DNA of 64,000 nucleotides from Parapusillimonas sp013416435 (GTDB lineage: Bacteria > Pseudomonadota > Gammaproteobacteria > Burkholderiales > Burkholderiaceae_B), in the NCBI RefSeq assembly GCF_052180245.1, contig NZ_CP197474.1, positions 2,356,001-2,420,000 on the forward strand. Reading direction: 5' to 3'. The notes under the pieces were generated by a model. The model saw nothing but the letters and a program-made list of their open reading frames with translations, did no database searches and had not been told where the DNA came from. Each line of letters begins with the position of its first letter. Position 1 is the first letter of the stretch. Made by a program: the position numbers and the translations under genes. Below are positions 8,427-17,750 of the stretch, in pieces.

Positions 8427-9260
8427 ATGTGCATTGCTTATCTGGCGATTGCCGCCCACCCCGACTGGCCGCTCTTCATTGCGGCCAACCGCGACGAATT
8501 CCATGCGCGTCCAAGCAAGCCGGCCGCACCCTGGGATGACCATCCGAAAATCATAGCGGGCCTAGACCTGCAGGCGCAAGGAAGCTGGCTGGGGCTCAGC
8601 CGCAGCGGCAAGTTCGCGCTCGTCACCAATTATCGCGACCCGGCATCCGTCATGCCCGACGCACCGTCGCGCGGCGACCTGGTCCGACGATTTCTCACCA
8701 GCCCGATTGCTCCTCGGGACTATGCATGCGGGCTGGAAAGCGAAGCGTCGGCCTATAACGGTTTCAATCTCATCGTGGGCGATCGGGTCTCTGCCTGGTA
8801 TCTGAGCAATCGCGGATCGGGCTCGGCAACCAAGCTGGGGGCCGGCCGGTATGTGCTGTCGAATCATCTGCTTGATACGCCCTGGCCCAAGGCGCAACGC
8901 CTGCGCGAGGCGCTGGACACACTGCCCATGGCGCAGCTTGATACATCGCTCACGCCGATTTTTGAAATTCTTAAGGACACGAGCATCGCAGGCGATGAGG
9001 ACCTGCCCGACACCGGCCTGGCGCTCGATCGCGAGCGCCTGCTCAGCAGCGCCTTCATCATCAGTCCCGAATACGGCACGCGGTGCTCCACCATCGTGGC
9101 CATCCATGCCAGCGGCCGCGCTCTTTTCAGTGAACAGAGCTACGACGCGGCGGGGCGTCCCACCCAGCGGCATGATTGGCCGTTCTGTCTTGGAGAGGAC
9201 CAGGCCTGGAATGGGGTACGAGGGGTCAGACCCCATACGGGGTCTGACCCCGCCCTGTAA
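8427..9260 (+). CDS. NRDE (TANGO2-like) family protein
   Basis: 277 residues starting MCIAYLAIAAHPDWPLFIAA followed directly by the family signature NRDE (residues 21-24). Cys2 at the N-terminus is the conserved residue of this Ntn-hydrolase-like family, whose eukaryotic member is TANGO2; biochemical role is unsettled. Conserved GSWLGLSRSGKFALVTNYRD and a later GTRCSTIVAI segment support the call. The last residues (RGVRPHTGSDPAL) derive from a palindromic repeat at 9222-9251 and are not family sequence. Confidence 0.9.
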   Translation: MCIAYLAIAAHPDWPLFIAANRDEFHARPSKPAAPWDDHPKIIAGLDLQAQGSWLGLSRSGKFALVTNYRDPASVMPDAPSRGDLVRRFLTSPIAPRDYACGLESEASAYNGFNLIVGDRVSAWYLSNRGSGSATKLGAGRYVLSNHLLDTPWPKAQRLREALDTLPMAQLDTSLTPIFEILKDTSIAGDEDLPDTGLALDRERLLSSAFIISPEYGTRCSTIVAIHASGRALFSEQSYDAAGRPTQRHDWPFCLGEDQAWNGVRGVRPHTGSDPAL

Positions 9261-9318
9261 CGGGTCTGATTCCATTTGCATGATACGAGGGGTCAGACCC
9301 CGTACGGGGTCTGACCCC
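9222..9318. repeat. Two copies of the 30-bp palindromic repeat
   Basis: Copies at 9222-9251 (centre ATAC, inside the NRDE 3' end) and 9289-9318 (centre GTAC). They lie between convergent genes, where a hairpin could act as a bidirectional terminator, but no T-tract follows either copy. Confidence 0.9.
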
Positions 9319-9332
9319 ATGCCTGCGAAACG

Positions 9333-10088
9333 TCAATGCAAGGTATTGTTGCCGCTGCCGGACGAACGCTGCTCGAGCGCGTTCATGGCGTCTTCCCAGC
9401 TTCGTAAAGGCACGCAGGTCTGCAGGCGTACGATCGCCTGCTTGATCAAGGCGTCATGAAGTTCGTGACCGATGCGCGAGGCGACATCCAGGGTCGCGTC
9501 GCCCTGCAATTGGCCCAAGCGCACCAAGGTGGACTCGACCTGGTCAACGGACACCTGCTGGTCGCTGGCGCCATGAAAGAAATGCAGGACGGTGGCTGGG
9601 GGAACCGAAACCGGCGGCTTGGCATACAGCCCTGAAAAAGCCAGTACACGGCCAGCCAGGCCATGTTCGGCCTGGCTGGCTTCGAGCGCCATGGAGGCGC
9701 CTTGCGAAAATCCCGCCAAAGCCGTCTGCTGGCCTTCCAAACCGAATCGTTCCTGGATTTCGCGGATCTGCCGGATCAGCAAAGGGACTTTTTGTTCGAC
9801 GCGGCTGGCATAGTTGCTTTCCTGCAAACCGATGGGATCGATCCAGTGATAGCCCGCAATTCCCTGTTTTCCATCCGCTGCGGAGCCATCGTCCGCCATG
9901 ATGTTCTCGAACGCATAGGGAAGAACCACCATGGACATGGGGAATGCCTGCTTGATGGCATCAGCGAGCGGAAACAGCTGTTCCGGCGAGGCGGCTTCGC
10001 CATGCAGCAATACAAACAGCAGCTGCGGCTTGCCTTGCCTGGGAACGAAGATGAGTGGATCGGGGCCTCGGGGCGTATTGATAACCAT
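9333..10088 (-). CDS. YpfH-like alpha/beta hydrolase (carboxylesterase/phospholipase family)
   Basis: 251 residues, no signal peptide. Core features: LLFVLLHGEAASPEQL (oxyanion HG), the nucleophile elbow AGFSQGASMAL with catalytic Ser in GFSQG, an Asp in FFHGASDQQVSV, and a His in RIGHELHDALI, the complete esterase triad in order. Closest in pattern to the dienelactone-hydrolase/YpfH esterase group. Substrate unknown. Transcribed away from imuA; the shared intergenic region carries a LexA box, which might also affect this gene. Confidence 0.88.
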   Translation of the reverse strand: MVINTPRGPDPLIFVPRQGKPQLLFVLLHGEAASPEQLFPLADAIKQAFPMSMVVLPYAFENIMADDGSAADGKQGIAGYHWIDPIGLQESNYASRVEQKVPLLIRQIREIQERFGLEGQQTALAGFSQGASMALEASQAEHGLAGRVLAFSGLYAKPPVSVPPATVLHFFHGASDQQVSVDQVESTLVRLGQLQGDATLDVASRIGHELHDALIKQAIVRLQTCVPLRSWEDAMNALEQRSSGSGNNTLH

Positions 10089-10178
10089 AAAACAACTCCT
10101 GCACCACGTTGGCTAGACATCAGTAATCTGAAAATTGTACGCCAGCGGGCGAACGGCAAGCACTAGCACTCAAAAATA

Positions 10179-10194
10179 CTGTATATTTGAACAG
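10179..10194. promoter_or_regulatory. LexA (SOS) box upstream of imuA
   Basis: CTGTATATTTGAACAG matches the LexA consensus CTGT-N8-ACAG exactly, inside a slightly longer palindrome (TACTGT...ACAGTA, 10177-10196). A TATAAA (10195-10200) directly follows as a possible -10. It lies 28 bp before the imuA start, exactly where SOS control of this cassette is expected. Confidence 0.9.
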
Positions 10195-10221
10195 TATAAA
10201 TATCTGTACGCCAAAGCCTGA

Positions 10222-10947
10222 ATGACTCCCATCAACCATCCGCCTCCTGTGCAGAACCCGGAAGGCATCCACCCGGCGCTCTGGCGTGGAACACAGCTGG
10301 CGCAAGCCGGCCGCCCCACCCTTTCCACCGGATTTGAATCGCTGGATGCCGAGCTTCCCGGTCATGGCTGGCCCATGGGCGCGCTCATCGAACTCATGCC
10401 CCGGCAAGCCGGCATCGGTGAGCTCTTTCTGTTGCAGCCCGCCCTGGCCGGGCTGGATGCCGGTCGCAGCGTCATTCTTCTATGTCCTCCGTACACGCCG
10501 CAATTCCATTGCTGGGTCAACTGGGGCCTGGAAAACCGTCGGTTGCTGTGGGTCGCGCCCAAAACGCCATCCGACACCCTCTGGGCCGCCGAAACCATAC
10601 TGCGGCACAATGCCTGCGGCGCCTTGTTGTGCTGGGCGGCCATGCCTCGCGCGGCCTTGCTGCGCCGCCTGCATCTAGCCGCCCAGCAAAGCGACACGCT
10701 TTTCGTGCTCATGCGTCCGCCCGCCGCCTTGCAGCAAGCCAGTGCCGCAGTCCTGCGCCTGCTTCTGCAGCCTCTGCCCCAGGGCATCGAAGTCCACATC
10801 AAAAAACGCCAGGGCCCCCAGGCAAGCCGGCCCGTTTCTCTTTCCCTGTACGGCCCACGGCTTCCCGCGCCCCGTGCCCCCTCCGATCATGTCCCTCTGG
10901 ATCAGCCTCTACCTGCCGTCCTGTCCGCCCGCCGGCATCTCGCCTGA
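10222..10947 (+). CDS. imuA: ImuA, SOS mutagenesis accessory protein
   Basis: 241 residues. The opening LSTGFESLDAELPGHGWPMG followed by ALIELMPRQAGIGELFLL is the signature of the proteobacterial ImuA (SulA/RecA-like) family. ImuA works with the catalytically inactive Y-family protein ImuB and the polymerase DnaE2 to carry out mutagenic translesion synthesis after DNA damage. No obvious ribosome site precedes the ATG at 10222. The gene overlaps imuB by 59 bp, and a LexA box lies upstream, so imuA-imuB-dnaE2 form a damage-inducible operon. Confidence 0.93.
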   Translation: MTPINHPPPVQNPEGIHPALWRGTQLAQAGRPTLSTGFESLDAELPGHGWPMGALIELMPRQAGIGELFLLQPALAGLDAGRSVILLCPPYTPQFHCWVNWGLENRRLLWVAPKTPSDTLWAAETILRHNACGALLCWAAMPRAALLRRLHLAAQQSDTLFVLMRPPAALQQASAAVLRLLLQPLPQGIEVHIKKRQGPQASRPVSLSLYGPRLPAPRAPSDHVPLDQPLPAVLSARRHLA

Positions 10948-12289
10948 CACTGCCTGCCCAGCGGCCCATGCGGATCATATGCCGGCCTTGCAGCCCGCCG
11001 GCGCACCCGAGGCCGCCCTGGCGCTGCTGCAATACACTCCGAACGTGGCTTTTTTCGACGAAGACTCCATTCTTCTCGAAGTCCAGGCCAGCCTGAGTCT
11101 TTTCAAGGGGGCACGCAACCTGTGCCGGCTGATCCGCGACAGCCTGCGCAAATTGGGCATCGGCCACGCTCGTCTCGGCATGGCGCCCACCGCGCTGGCT
11201 GCCTGGCTATTCGCCAGCCGGGCGGCCGGGCCGATCCGCCTGTTCGGCACCAGAAGGCTGCCACGGCAACTGGATCTTCTTCCGGCTTTTTCATTGCCGT
11301 CCGTCCAGCCTTATCGCGACTGGCTCGAAGGCATAGGCTGCCGCAGCCTGGGGCAATTGCGCCGCCTGCCTCGCAAGGGACTGCAGCAGCGCAGCAGTCC
11401 AGAAGTAGTCCGGGAACTCGATTTTGCCTATGGTGCCGCAGAGCAGCACTTCACCTGGTTCCAGCCGCCTTCCCGATTTGCCCAGCGCCATGAGCTCATC
11501 GAACGATTGGAGCACACCCATGCCATCCTGGCCGTCGCAAAGCGGCTCATCGAACAATTATGCGGCTGGCTGCAAGCCCGCCAGGAAGCCGGCAGCGAAC
11601 TCACGCTGTTGCTGCACCACGAAAAAGGACGGCATGCCCGGCCCCCTTCCAACGTCACGCTGCGCCTGTCGGAAGACGCCTGGCGGCCCGAGGACTTCAC
11701 CCACGTACTGGCCGAGCAACTGCATACCTTGTCGCTTCCCGCAGCGGTCATTGCCGTAGAGCTCATCGCCGAAAGCAGCCGTCCTCGCACACCCGCCAAC
11801 GCCGGGCTGTTTCCGGAGCCCGGGCAGTGGCAACGCCAGGAAAGCCGGCTGCTGGATCTCCTGCAAGCCCGCCTGGGACCCGAGCGTGTCCGGCAGCCGG
11901 CGCCCAGCGCCCACTACATGCCCGAACAAGCCAATTTGTGGCGATCCGTCCAGGCCGCCACCTCGCCCCGTCCATCCCACGCGGAACAGGCACAGCCAAG
12001 CGAACTCCCCCCACCCCGCCTGGCCGTGCAGGCCCGCCCATTCTGGCTGCTGCCCTCCCCCCAGGCCCTGGCCATGAAAGGCGATCGGCCTGTCCATCAG
12101 GGTCGGCCACTGCGCCTGGTCCATGGCCCAGAGCGACTGGAAACCGGCTGGTGGAGCCTTCACGGCCACGAAAAGCGCGATTACTTCATCGCCCAGGATG
12201 CGCAAGGGGCGCGCTACTGGCTATATCGCCTGCGCGAACCGCGCGCGGCCCAAGAAACCGGCTGGTTCCTGCACGGTTTTTTTGCCTGA
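10889..12289 (+). CDS. imuB: ImuB, inactive Y-family polymerase homologue
   Basis: 466 residues from the ATG at 10889 (MSLWISLYLPSCPP), which matches the usual ImuB start (short hydrophobic strand plus LP). The palm and fingers region contains PNVAFFDEDSILLEVQASLS and LGMAPTALAAWLFA; the helix-hairpin-helix area is IGCRSLGQLRRLPRKGL. The residues at the metal-ligand positions do not form the complete acidic set of active DinB polymerases. It is the hub linking ImuA, DnaE2 and the beta clamp. C-terminal segment ends with GWFLHGFFA. Longer in-frame starts inside imuA exist but are unlikely. Confidence 0.93.
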   Translation: MSLWISLYLPSCPPAGISPDTACPAAHADHMPALQPAGAPEAALALLQYTPNVAFFDEDSILLEVQASLSLFKGARNLCRLIRDSLRKLGIGHARLGMAPTALAAWLFASRAAGPIRLFGTRRLPRQLDLLPAFSLPSVQPYRDWLEGIGCRSLGQLRRLPRKGLQQRSSPEVVRELDFAYGAAEQHFTWFQPPSRFAQRHELIERLEHTHAILAVAKRLIEQLCGWLQARQEAGSELTLLLHHEKGRHARPPSNVTLRLSEDAWRPEDFTHVLAEQLHTLSLPAAVIAVELIAESSRPRTPANAGLFPEPGQWQRQESRLLDLLQARLGPERVRQPAPSAHYMPEQANLWRSVQAATSPRPSHAEQAQPSELPPPRLAVQARPFWLLPSPQALAMKGDRPVHQGRPLRLVHGPERLETGWWSLHGHEKRDYFIAQDAQGARYWLYRLREPRAAQETGWFLHGFFA

Positions 12290-12296
12290 GGCCGAC

Positions 12297-15200
12297 ATGC
12301 TTGCCGACTACGCGGAACTGGACTGCATTTCGAATTTTTCGTTCCTTAAAGGCGCTTCGCATCCCGAGGAACTGGTGGCCAGGGCCGCCCATCTGGGCTA
12401 CCAGGCGCTGGCCCTGAGCGACGAATGTTCGCTGGCCGGCGTGGTCCGCGCGCATATCGAAGCCAAGAAACAAAAGCTGAAGCTGATCATCGGCAGCCGA
12501 TTCATCATCGAAGGCATGGAGATCATCGTCCTGGCCCGCAACCAGAAAGGCTACGGCGATCTGTCGGAGTTCATCACCCTGGCGCGCAGACGCAGCGGAA
12601 AAGGCCAATACCAACTCAGCCTTGGCGACGTGACCCATCCGCCTTCCGGTTACGAGCACCTGAAGAACCTGCCCGATTGCCTGGTCATGTTCAAGCCTGG
12701 CTACGATCCGGATCCCCACGAACTTCGGCGGCAGCTGCCACGTCTCCTGCAGGCATTCCCGGGACGGCTGTGGCTCGGGCTGGCTCTGCATCACCACCAT
12801 GCCGACAGCCGGCATCAGGCCAAACTGACGCAAGCCGCCCAAGACTTCGGCATACGCCTGGCGGCCGCGGGCCAGGCCGAAATGGACGTGCGCTCGCGCC
12901 AGCCCTTGCACGACACGCTGGCCGCGATCCGCTTGAAGACCCCCATACAGGCTTGCGGCTACGAACTCAAGCAGAATGCGGAGCATTACCTGCGCGGCCG
13001 CATGCGGCTGATGCAAGCCTATCCGTCCGAAGCGCTGGCCGAAACCGTATTCATCAGCCGGCTATGCTCGTTCAACCTGGACGATATCCGTTACCAGTAT
13101 CCTCGGGAGATCGTGCCCGAGGGCATGACTGCCTCGGCTTACCTGCGCCAGGAAACGTTCGCGGGCGCCCGCCGGCGCTATCCACAAGGGATCAGCGACA
13201 AAGTCTACAGCCAGCTGGAAAGCGAGCTGGCCATCATCGCCACCCTGGAATACGAACCCTACTTCCTGACCGTCTACGACATCGTCACGTTTGCCAGATC
13301 CAGGAACATCCTGTGCCAGGGCCGAGGCTCGGCCGCCAATTCCGCCGTCTGCTACTGCCTGGGCATTACCGAAGTCAATCCTGAAAACGGCAATTCCCTC
13401 TTTGCTCGTTTCATCAGCCAGGCACGCAAAGAACCGCCCGACATCGATGTGGATTTCGAACACCAGCGGCGCGAAGAAGTCATTCAATACATCTACGAAA
13501 AATACGGCCGCCACCGGGCCGCCCTGACTGCGGTCGTCAGCACCTACCGTACTCGCAGTGTGCTGCGTGACACCGGCAAGGCGCTGGGCCTGCCCGCCGA
13601 CCTGATCGACGGCGTGGCAAAATCATGCAAGTACTGGGACGGCTCTCATCACCTGCTCGATAAAATGGCGCAGCATGGCCTGCCGGCGGACTCGCATCTG
13701 GCCAAGCTATGGTGCAGTCTGGTCGGCCAGATGCTGGACTTTCCCCGCCATCTTTCCCAGCATCCCGGCGGTTTCGTCATTGCCCGCGACAACCTCTGCC
13801 GGATGGTGCCCATAGAAAACGCCGCCATGCCCGATCGCAGCATCGTCCAGTGGAACAAGGACGACCTGGACGCCATGGGCATGCTGAAAGTCGACGTCCT
13901 GGCCCTGGGCATGCTGAGCGCCCTGCAACGATGCCTCGCGCTGGTGTCGCAGCGGCGCGGCGAGCCTTTTTCCCTGGAAAATATTGAATCGGACGACGGC
14001 AAGACATTCGACATGATCACGCGGGCCGATACCGTGGGCGTGTTCCAGATCGAATCGCGCGCGCAAATGAGCATGCTGCCCAGGCTCCAGCCCAAGGAAT
14101 TCTACGACCTCGTTGTTCAAGTTGCCATCGTGCGCCCCGGCCCCATACAGGGCGGCATGGTCCATCCCTATCTGCGCCGCAGGCAAGGGGTGGAAAAGGT
14201 CGCCCCGCTTACACCCGAGATCGACAAGGTCCTGGAGCGCACCATGGGCGTGCCCATCTTCCAGGAGCAGGCCATGCAGATCGCCATGGTCGGTGCGGGC
14301 TTCAGCCCCGACGAGGCCGACCAGCTCAGGCGCTCGATGGCCGCCTGGCGGCGCCGGGGCGGCGTGGAGCATTTTCGCGAACGCCTCATCCAGGGTCTGG
14401 TGGCTAACGGCTGCGATGAGGATTTCGCGGAAGGCATCTTCCGCCAGCTCGAAGGCTTCGGCGAGTATGGCTTCCCGGAAAGCCACTCGGCCAGCTTCGC
14501 CAAGCTGGCCTACCTCAGCGCCTGGCTGAAGTGCCACGAACCGGAAGCCTTCCTGGCCGCATTGCTGAACTCGCAGCCCATGGGCTTCTACTCTCCCAGC
14601 CAATTAGTGCAAGATGCCAAGCGGCACGGTGTCGAGGTATTGCCCGTCGACATCATGCACAGCGACCTGGACGCCACGCTGGAACCCATGGAGCCTCACA
14701 CCGCCCAGCCGCCCGGCACACAGGCCAGGCCGGCCGTCAGGCTGGGGTTCAACCTGGTCAAAGGCCTGTCCGACGATGCGGCCCTGCGCATCCAGGGTGA
14801 ACGCCTGGCGCATCCCTATGCCGACATCCACGACCTTGCCACCCGCGCGAACCTGAACCGCGGGGACATCGACGCGCTTGCAGCGGCCGGCGCGCTGCGC
14901 TTCCTGAGCGGCCATCGTCGCCAGGCCCGCTGGCAAGCCGCCGTCCCGATCCAGAAAGGCCTGCTGCGCAATGCCCCGCTGCGAGACAACGATCCGGTGC
15001 AACTGCCTCGGCCCAGCGAGGGCGAGGAAATCGTCGCCGACTACCGGTCCATGGGGCTGTCCCTGGGTCGCCACCCTTTGTCGCTGCTGCGTCGCGAACT
15101 ATCCGCGCGGCGCTTTGAAACCGCTGAAACGCTGCGGCAAGATTATCCCGACCGCCGGCTGGCCAGAGCCTGCGGCATCGTGACCGGCCGGCAGCGCCCG

Positions 15201-15437
15201 GGGACGGCAAAGGGAACCATCTTCGTCACCCTCGAGGACGAAACCGGAAACGTGAACGTCATTGTCCAGGCGGACTTGGCACAACGCCAGCGCGCGGAAC
15301 TGGTGCAGGCTCAACTGATGGGCGTCTATGGTGTGTGGCAAAGCCATCAAGGCGTTACCCATTTGCGGGCCAGCCGGCTGGTGGACCTTACCCCGCTACT
15401 GGGCAGGCTGCGCACCCGCAGCCGCGACTTCCATTAA
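12297..15437 (+). CDS. dnaE2: Error-prone DNA polymerase DnaE2 (ImuC)
   Basis: 1046 residues from the ATG at 12297, seven bases after the imuB stop. N-terminal PHP domain (YAELDCISNFSFLKGASHPE), polymerase palm with the catalytic acidic pair in PPDIDVDFEHQRREEVIQYI, the GRGSAANSAVCYCLGIT motif, the FPESHSASFAKLAYLSAWLK helix-hairpin-helix region, and a C-terminal OB fold (GTAKGTIFVTLEDETGNVNV). Length fits DnaE2 (about 1,050) rather than replicative DnaE1 (about 1,160). Carries out translesion synthesis with ImuA/ImuB under SOS control. Confidence 0.95.
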   Translation: MLADYAELDCISNFSFLKGASHPEELVARAAHLGYQALALSDECSLAGVVRAHIEAKKQKLKLIIGSRFIIEGMEIIVLARNQKGYGDLSEFITLARRRSGKGQYQLSLGDVTHPPSGYEHLKNLPDCLVMFKPGYDPDPHELRRQLPRLLQAFPGRLWLGLALHHHHADSRHQAKLTQAAQDFGIRLAAAGQAEMDVRSRQPLHDTLAAIRLKTPIQACGYELKQNAEHYLRGRMRLMQAYPSEALAETVFISRLCSFNLDDIRYQYPREIVPEGMTASAYLRQETFAGARRRYPQGISDKVYSQLESELAIIATLEYEPYFLTVYDIVTFARSRNILCQGRGSAANSAVCYCLGITEVNPENGNSLFARFISQARKEPPDIDVDFEHQRREEVIQYIYEKYGRHRAALTAVVSTYRTRSVLRDTGKALGLPADLIDGVAKSCKYWDGSHHLLDKMAQHGLPADSHLAKLWCSLVGQMLDFPRHLSQHPGGFVIARDNLCRMVPIENAAMPDRSIVQWNKDDLDAMGMLKVDVLALGMLSALQRCLALVSQRRGEPFSLENIESDDGKTFDMITRADTVGVFQIESRAQMSMLPRLQPKEFYDLVVQVAIVRPGPIQGGMVHPYLRRRQGVEKVAPLTPEIDKVLERTMGVPIFQEQAMQIAMVGAGFSPDEADQLRRSMAAWRRRGGVEHFRERLIQGLVANGCDEDFAEGIFRQLEGFGEYGFPESHSASFAKLAYLSAWLKCHEPEAFLAALLNSQPMGFYSPSQLVQDAKRHGVEVLPVDIMHSDLDATLEPMEPHTAQPPGTQARPAVRLGFNLVKGLSDDAALRIQGERLAHPYADIHDLATRANLNRGDIDALAAAGALRFLSGHRRQARWQAAVPIQKGLLRNAPLRDNDPVQLPRPSEGEEIVADYRSMGLSLGRHPLSLLRRELSARRFETAETLRQDYPDRRLARACGIVTGRQRPGTAKGTIFVTLEDETGNVNVIVQADLAQRQRAELVQAQLMGVYGVWQSHQGVTHLRASRLVDLTPLLGRLRTRSRDFH

Positions 15438-15464
15438 AATAAATGCTTTAACCAGGATGTCATC

Positions 15465-15920
15465 ATGAGCAACTCGCTCAAGCCCCAACTCGCCGACGCC
15501 GTGAAAGCCGCGATGCGCGCCAAGGACTCCGCCCGCCTGGGCACATTGCGCTTGCTGCAGGCCGCCATCAAGCAAAAAGAGGTCGATGACCAGCGCGAAC
15601 TCAGCGACGCGGACATCACCGCCATCATTGAAAAACAGGTCAAACAGCGCCGCGAATCCATCGCCGCTTTCGAGCAGGCCGGCCGCACTGAAACCGCCGA
15701 GCAGGAAAAAGCCGAAATGGCCGTCCTGCAGGAATTCCTTCCCCAGGCCGCCGCGCCGGAAGAAGTCGAGGCAACCATTGCCTCGGCCATCGCCGAAGTG
15801 CAAGGCCAGGGCATCAGCGGCGCTCCCGCCATGGGCAAGGTCATGGCCATCGTGAAGGCCGCGCTTGCCGGCCGCGCCGACATGTCGGCCGTATCGGCTC
15901 AGGTGAAAGCTCGGCTTTGA
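15465..15920 (+). CDS. GatB/YqeY domain protein
   Basis: 151 residues, the normal YqeY length. Sequence hallmarks: AVKAAMRAKDSARLGTLRLL, the AAIKQKEVDDQRELSDADI block, KQRRESIAAFEQAGRTETAE and the C-terminal PAMGKVMAIVKAALAGRADM. The fold matches the tail domain of the GatB amidotransferase subunit, but the free-standing protein has no firmly established function; tRNA association is assumed from homology. Located 27 bp after dnaE2. In many proteobacteria yqeY sits next to rpsU/dnaG, which are not seen here. Confidence 0.92.
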   Translation: MSNSLKPQLADAVKAAMRAKDSARLGTLRLLQAAIKQKEVDDQRELSDADITAIIEKQVKQRRESIAAFEQAGRTETAEQEKAEMAVLQEFLPQAAAPEEVEATIASAIAEVQGQGISGAPAMGKVMAIVKAALAGRADMSAVSAQVKARL

Positions 15921-15933
15921 GGGGTGGCTTTGA

Positions 15934-16034
15934 GGGGTCAGACCCCATTCGGGGTCTGACCCCGTTTCTCAGGTCTGTTTTGATATGCCCGGGGTCTTAC
16001 GCCCGGGGTCAGACCCCGCATGGGGTCTGACCCC
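15934..16034. repeat. Two copies of the 30-bp palindromic repeat
   Basis: Copies at 15934-15963 (centre ATTC) and 16005-16034 (centre GCAT), with a lone half-unit fragment (GGGGTC) near 15991. They fill the gap between the convergent yqeY and lipoprotein genes. Confidence 0.9.
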
Positions 16035-16037
16035 CTC

Positions 16038-16436
16038 TTACTTATAAGCCACGCACACCGACGTATCGATCATCACCGACTGGCGCATGGCGTTGAGCGC
16101 GGAACCGTCCCACGGACTGTGGCCCCACACGGTATGGGTCACCTGCGTGTTGCGGGCGTCGATGGCCTTGAGCTCCGTCCGCGCGACTTCCACGCCCAGG
16201 GGGCTGCGCACGGCCACGAGCCCCGTCTGCATGGCGGGGTCGACCTCGGCAAAAACATCGTAATGGCCTTTTCCACGCAGGCATTCATCAGCTTGGTTCT
16301 GAACACGAAGGTATACCGTCTGGTAGCTGCGCGGAACCGTATAGCTCACGGTTGGAGAATCCGCCCCTTGCTGTATGCCCATTGCGCATCCCGACAAGCA
16401 AACCGCCACCCCAATACTGACTGCTAGCGTTCTCAC
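16038..16436 (-). CDS. Small predicted lipoprotein, unknown function
   Basis: 132 residues from a GTG at 16436, preferred because a perfect AGGAGG lies four bases upstream. N-terminus VRTLAVSIGVAVCLSGCAMG is a signal peptide with lipobox LSGC, so the mature protein is probably lipid-anchored. The rest is soluble: YTVPRSYQTVYLRVQNQADE, a Cys (ADEC), and a second Cys close to the C-terminus (SVCVAYK). This resembles short BPTD-type Bordetella lipoproteins only in general form; I do not recognise a named family. Confidence 0.75.
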   Translation of the reverse strand: MRTLAVSIGVAVCLSGCAMGIQQGADSPTVSYTVPRSYQTVYLRVQNQADECLRGKGHYDVFAEVDPAMQTGLVAVRSPLGVEVARTELKAIDARNTQVTHTVWGHSPWDGSALNAMRQSVMIDTSVCVAYK

Positions 16437-16558
16437 ACCGCCTCCTGAAAATGAATGCCTTGCCTGATCCCGCTCTGAATGCTGCGGGAACCGCGTACTG
16501 GCCACGATCAAAAGTTAGCACGGCTTGTGTGCGGCGGGAAAGCTTTTTGTGCCGCGCC

Positions 16559-17650
16559 TCAGGAGCAGGTCTCTTTCACCAGGGAAGACGCGCTGCCCAG
16601 GCAGGGATAATCCGTGTAGCCCCGGCAGCCCTCGGTGTAAAAAGTCGCCGAATCCCAGTCATTGAGGGGCGCTCCCGTTTTGAACCGCGCAACCAGATCG
16701 GGGTTAGCGATGAAAGGCTTTCCAAAAGCCACGGCGTCGGCCAAACCGCTTGCGACGACGCTCTGGGCCCGGGAAAGACCGTAGCCTTCATTCGCGATCA
16801 CGGGGCCGCCGAACAACTGTCGGATCTCGGCGGTGAGACTGTCATCGCCCAGATATTCGCGCGTGCACAAAAAGGCGATTTCCCGACTGCCCAATGCGCG
16901 AGCCACGTAGGAAAACAAGGCTCTGGGATCTGAATCCGACATGGAATGCGCATCGCCCCGCGGCGACAGATGCACACCCACCCTGCCCGCGCCAAGCACG
17001 CCAACGCATGCATCCACGATCTCGAGCAGCAGGCGAGCTCGGTTCTCGATCGAACCGCCGTATTCGTCGCTGCGGTGATTGCTGCCATCATGCAGGAACT
17101 GATCGATGAGATAGCCATTGGCGGCATGGATTTCCACCCCGTCGAAGCCGGCTTCCCAGGCATTGCGCGCCGCCTCGGCAAAGTCGCCGACAATGCCGGG
17201 GATTTCTTCGGTATGCAGTGCGCGAGGCACGACATACGGACGCTTGGGCCGGATGAGGCTGACATTGCCCTCGCAGGCAATGGCGCTCGGCGCCACGGGA
17301 ATTTCGCCATTCAGGTATTCCGGGTCGGATACGCGCCCCACGTGCCAGAGCTGGAGGAAAATCTTTCCGTGCTTCTCGTGGACCGCGCGGGTAATCTTTT
17401 TCCAGCCTTCGACCTGTGCGCTGCACCATATTCCGGGTGTCGCCGGATATCCCACGCCTTGGCGCGAGACCGATGTCGCCTCGGACAAAATCAAGCCGGC
17501 TGTTGCACGCTGCGTGTAGTACATGCGCATCAAGTCGTTGGGAATCCTGCCTTCGGAAGCGCGATTGCGTGTCAGAGGAGCCATCACGATCCGATTTTTC
17601 AGTGTTACCGCCCCCAAGTCGATGGGGTCAAACAAACTTGCCATATTCAT
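16559..17650 (-). CDS. Alkene reductase, old yellow enzyme family (NemA-like)
   Basis: 363 residues from ATG 17650 (MNMASLFDPIDLGAVTLKNR). FMN-dependent TIM barrel with PIDLGAVTLKNRIVMAPLTR at the first strand, LQLWHVGRVSDP, the catalytic pair region FDGVEIHAANGYLIDQFL, SDEYGGSIENRARLLLEIV and the phosphate-binding end VASGLADAVAFGKPFIANPD. Such enzymes reduce activated alkenes, N-ethylmaleimide or nitro-esters with NAD(P)H. An alternative ATG at 17644 would be two residues shorter. Divergent from ktrA. Confidence 0.92.
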   Translation of the reverse strand: MNMASLFDPIDLGAVTLKNRIVMAPLTRNRASEGRIPNDLMRMYYTQRATAGLILSEATSVSRQGVGYPATPGIWCSAQVEGWKKITRAVHEKHGKIFLQLWHVGRVSDPEYLNGEIPVAPSAIACEGNVSLIRPKRPYVVPRALHTEEIPGIVGDFAEAARNAWEAGFDGVEIHAANGYLIDQFLHDGSNHRSDEYGGSIENRARLLLEIVDACVGVLGAGRVGVHLSPRGDAHSMSDSDPRALFSYVARALGSREIAFLCTREYLGDDSLTAEIRQLFGGPVIANEGYGLSRAQSVVASGLADAVAFGKPFIANPDLVARFKTGAPLNDWDSATFYTEGCRGYTDYPCLGSASSLVKETCS

Positions 17651-17750
17651 CACTATTGAATGGTTCCAGGCCGAATCGCCCGGAAAAGAGCTGCGAAAAC
17701 AGCACAGCAAAATGAATAAATAATATGTCTATAAGGGTTTTTACCAGAAT

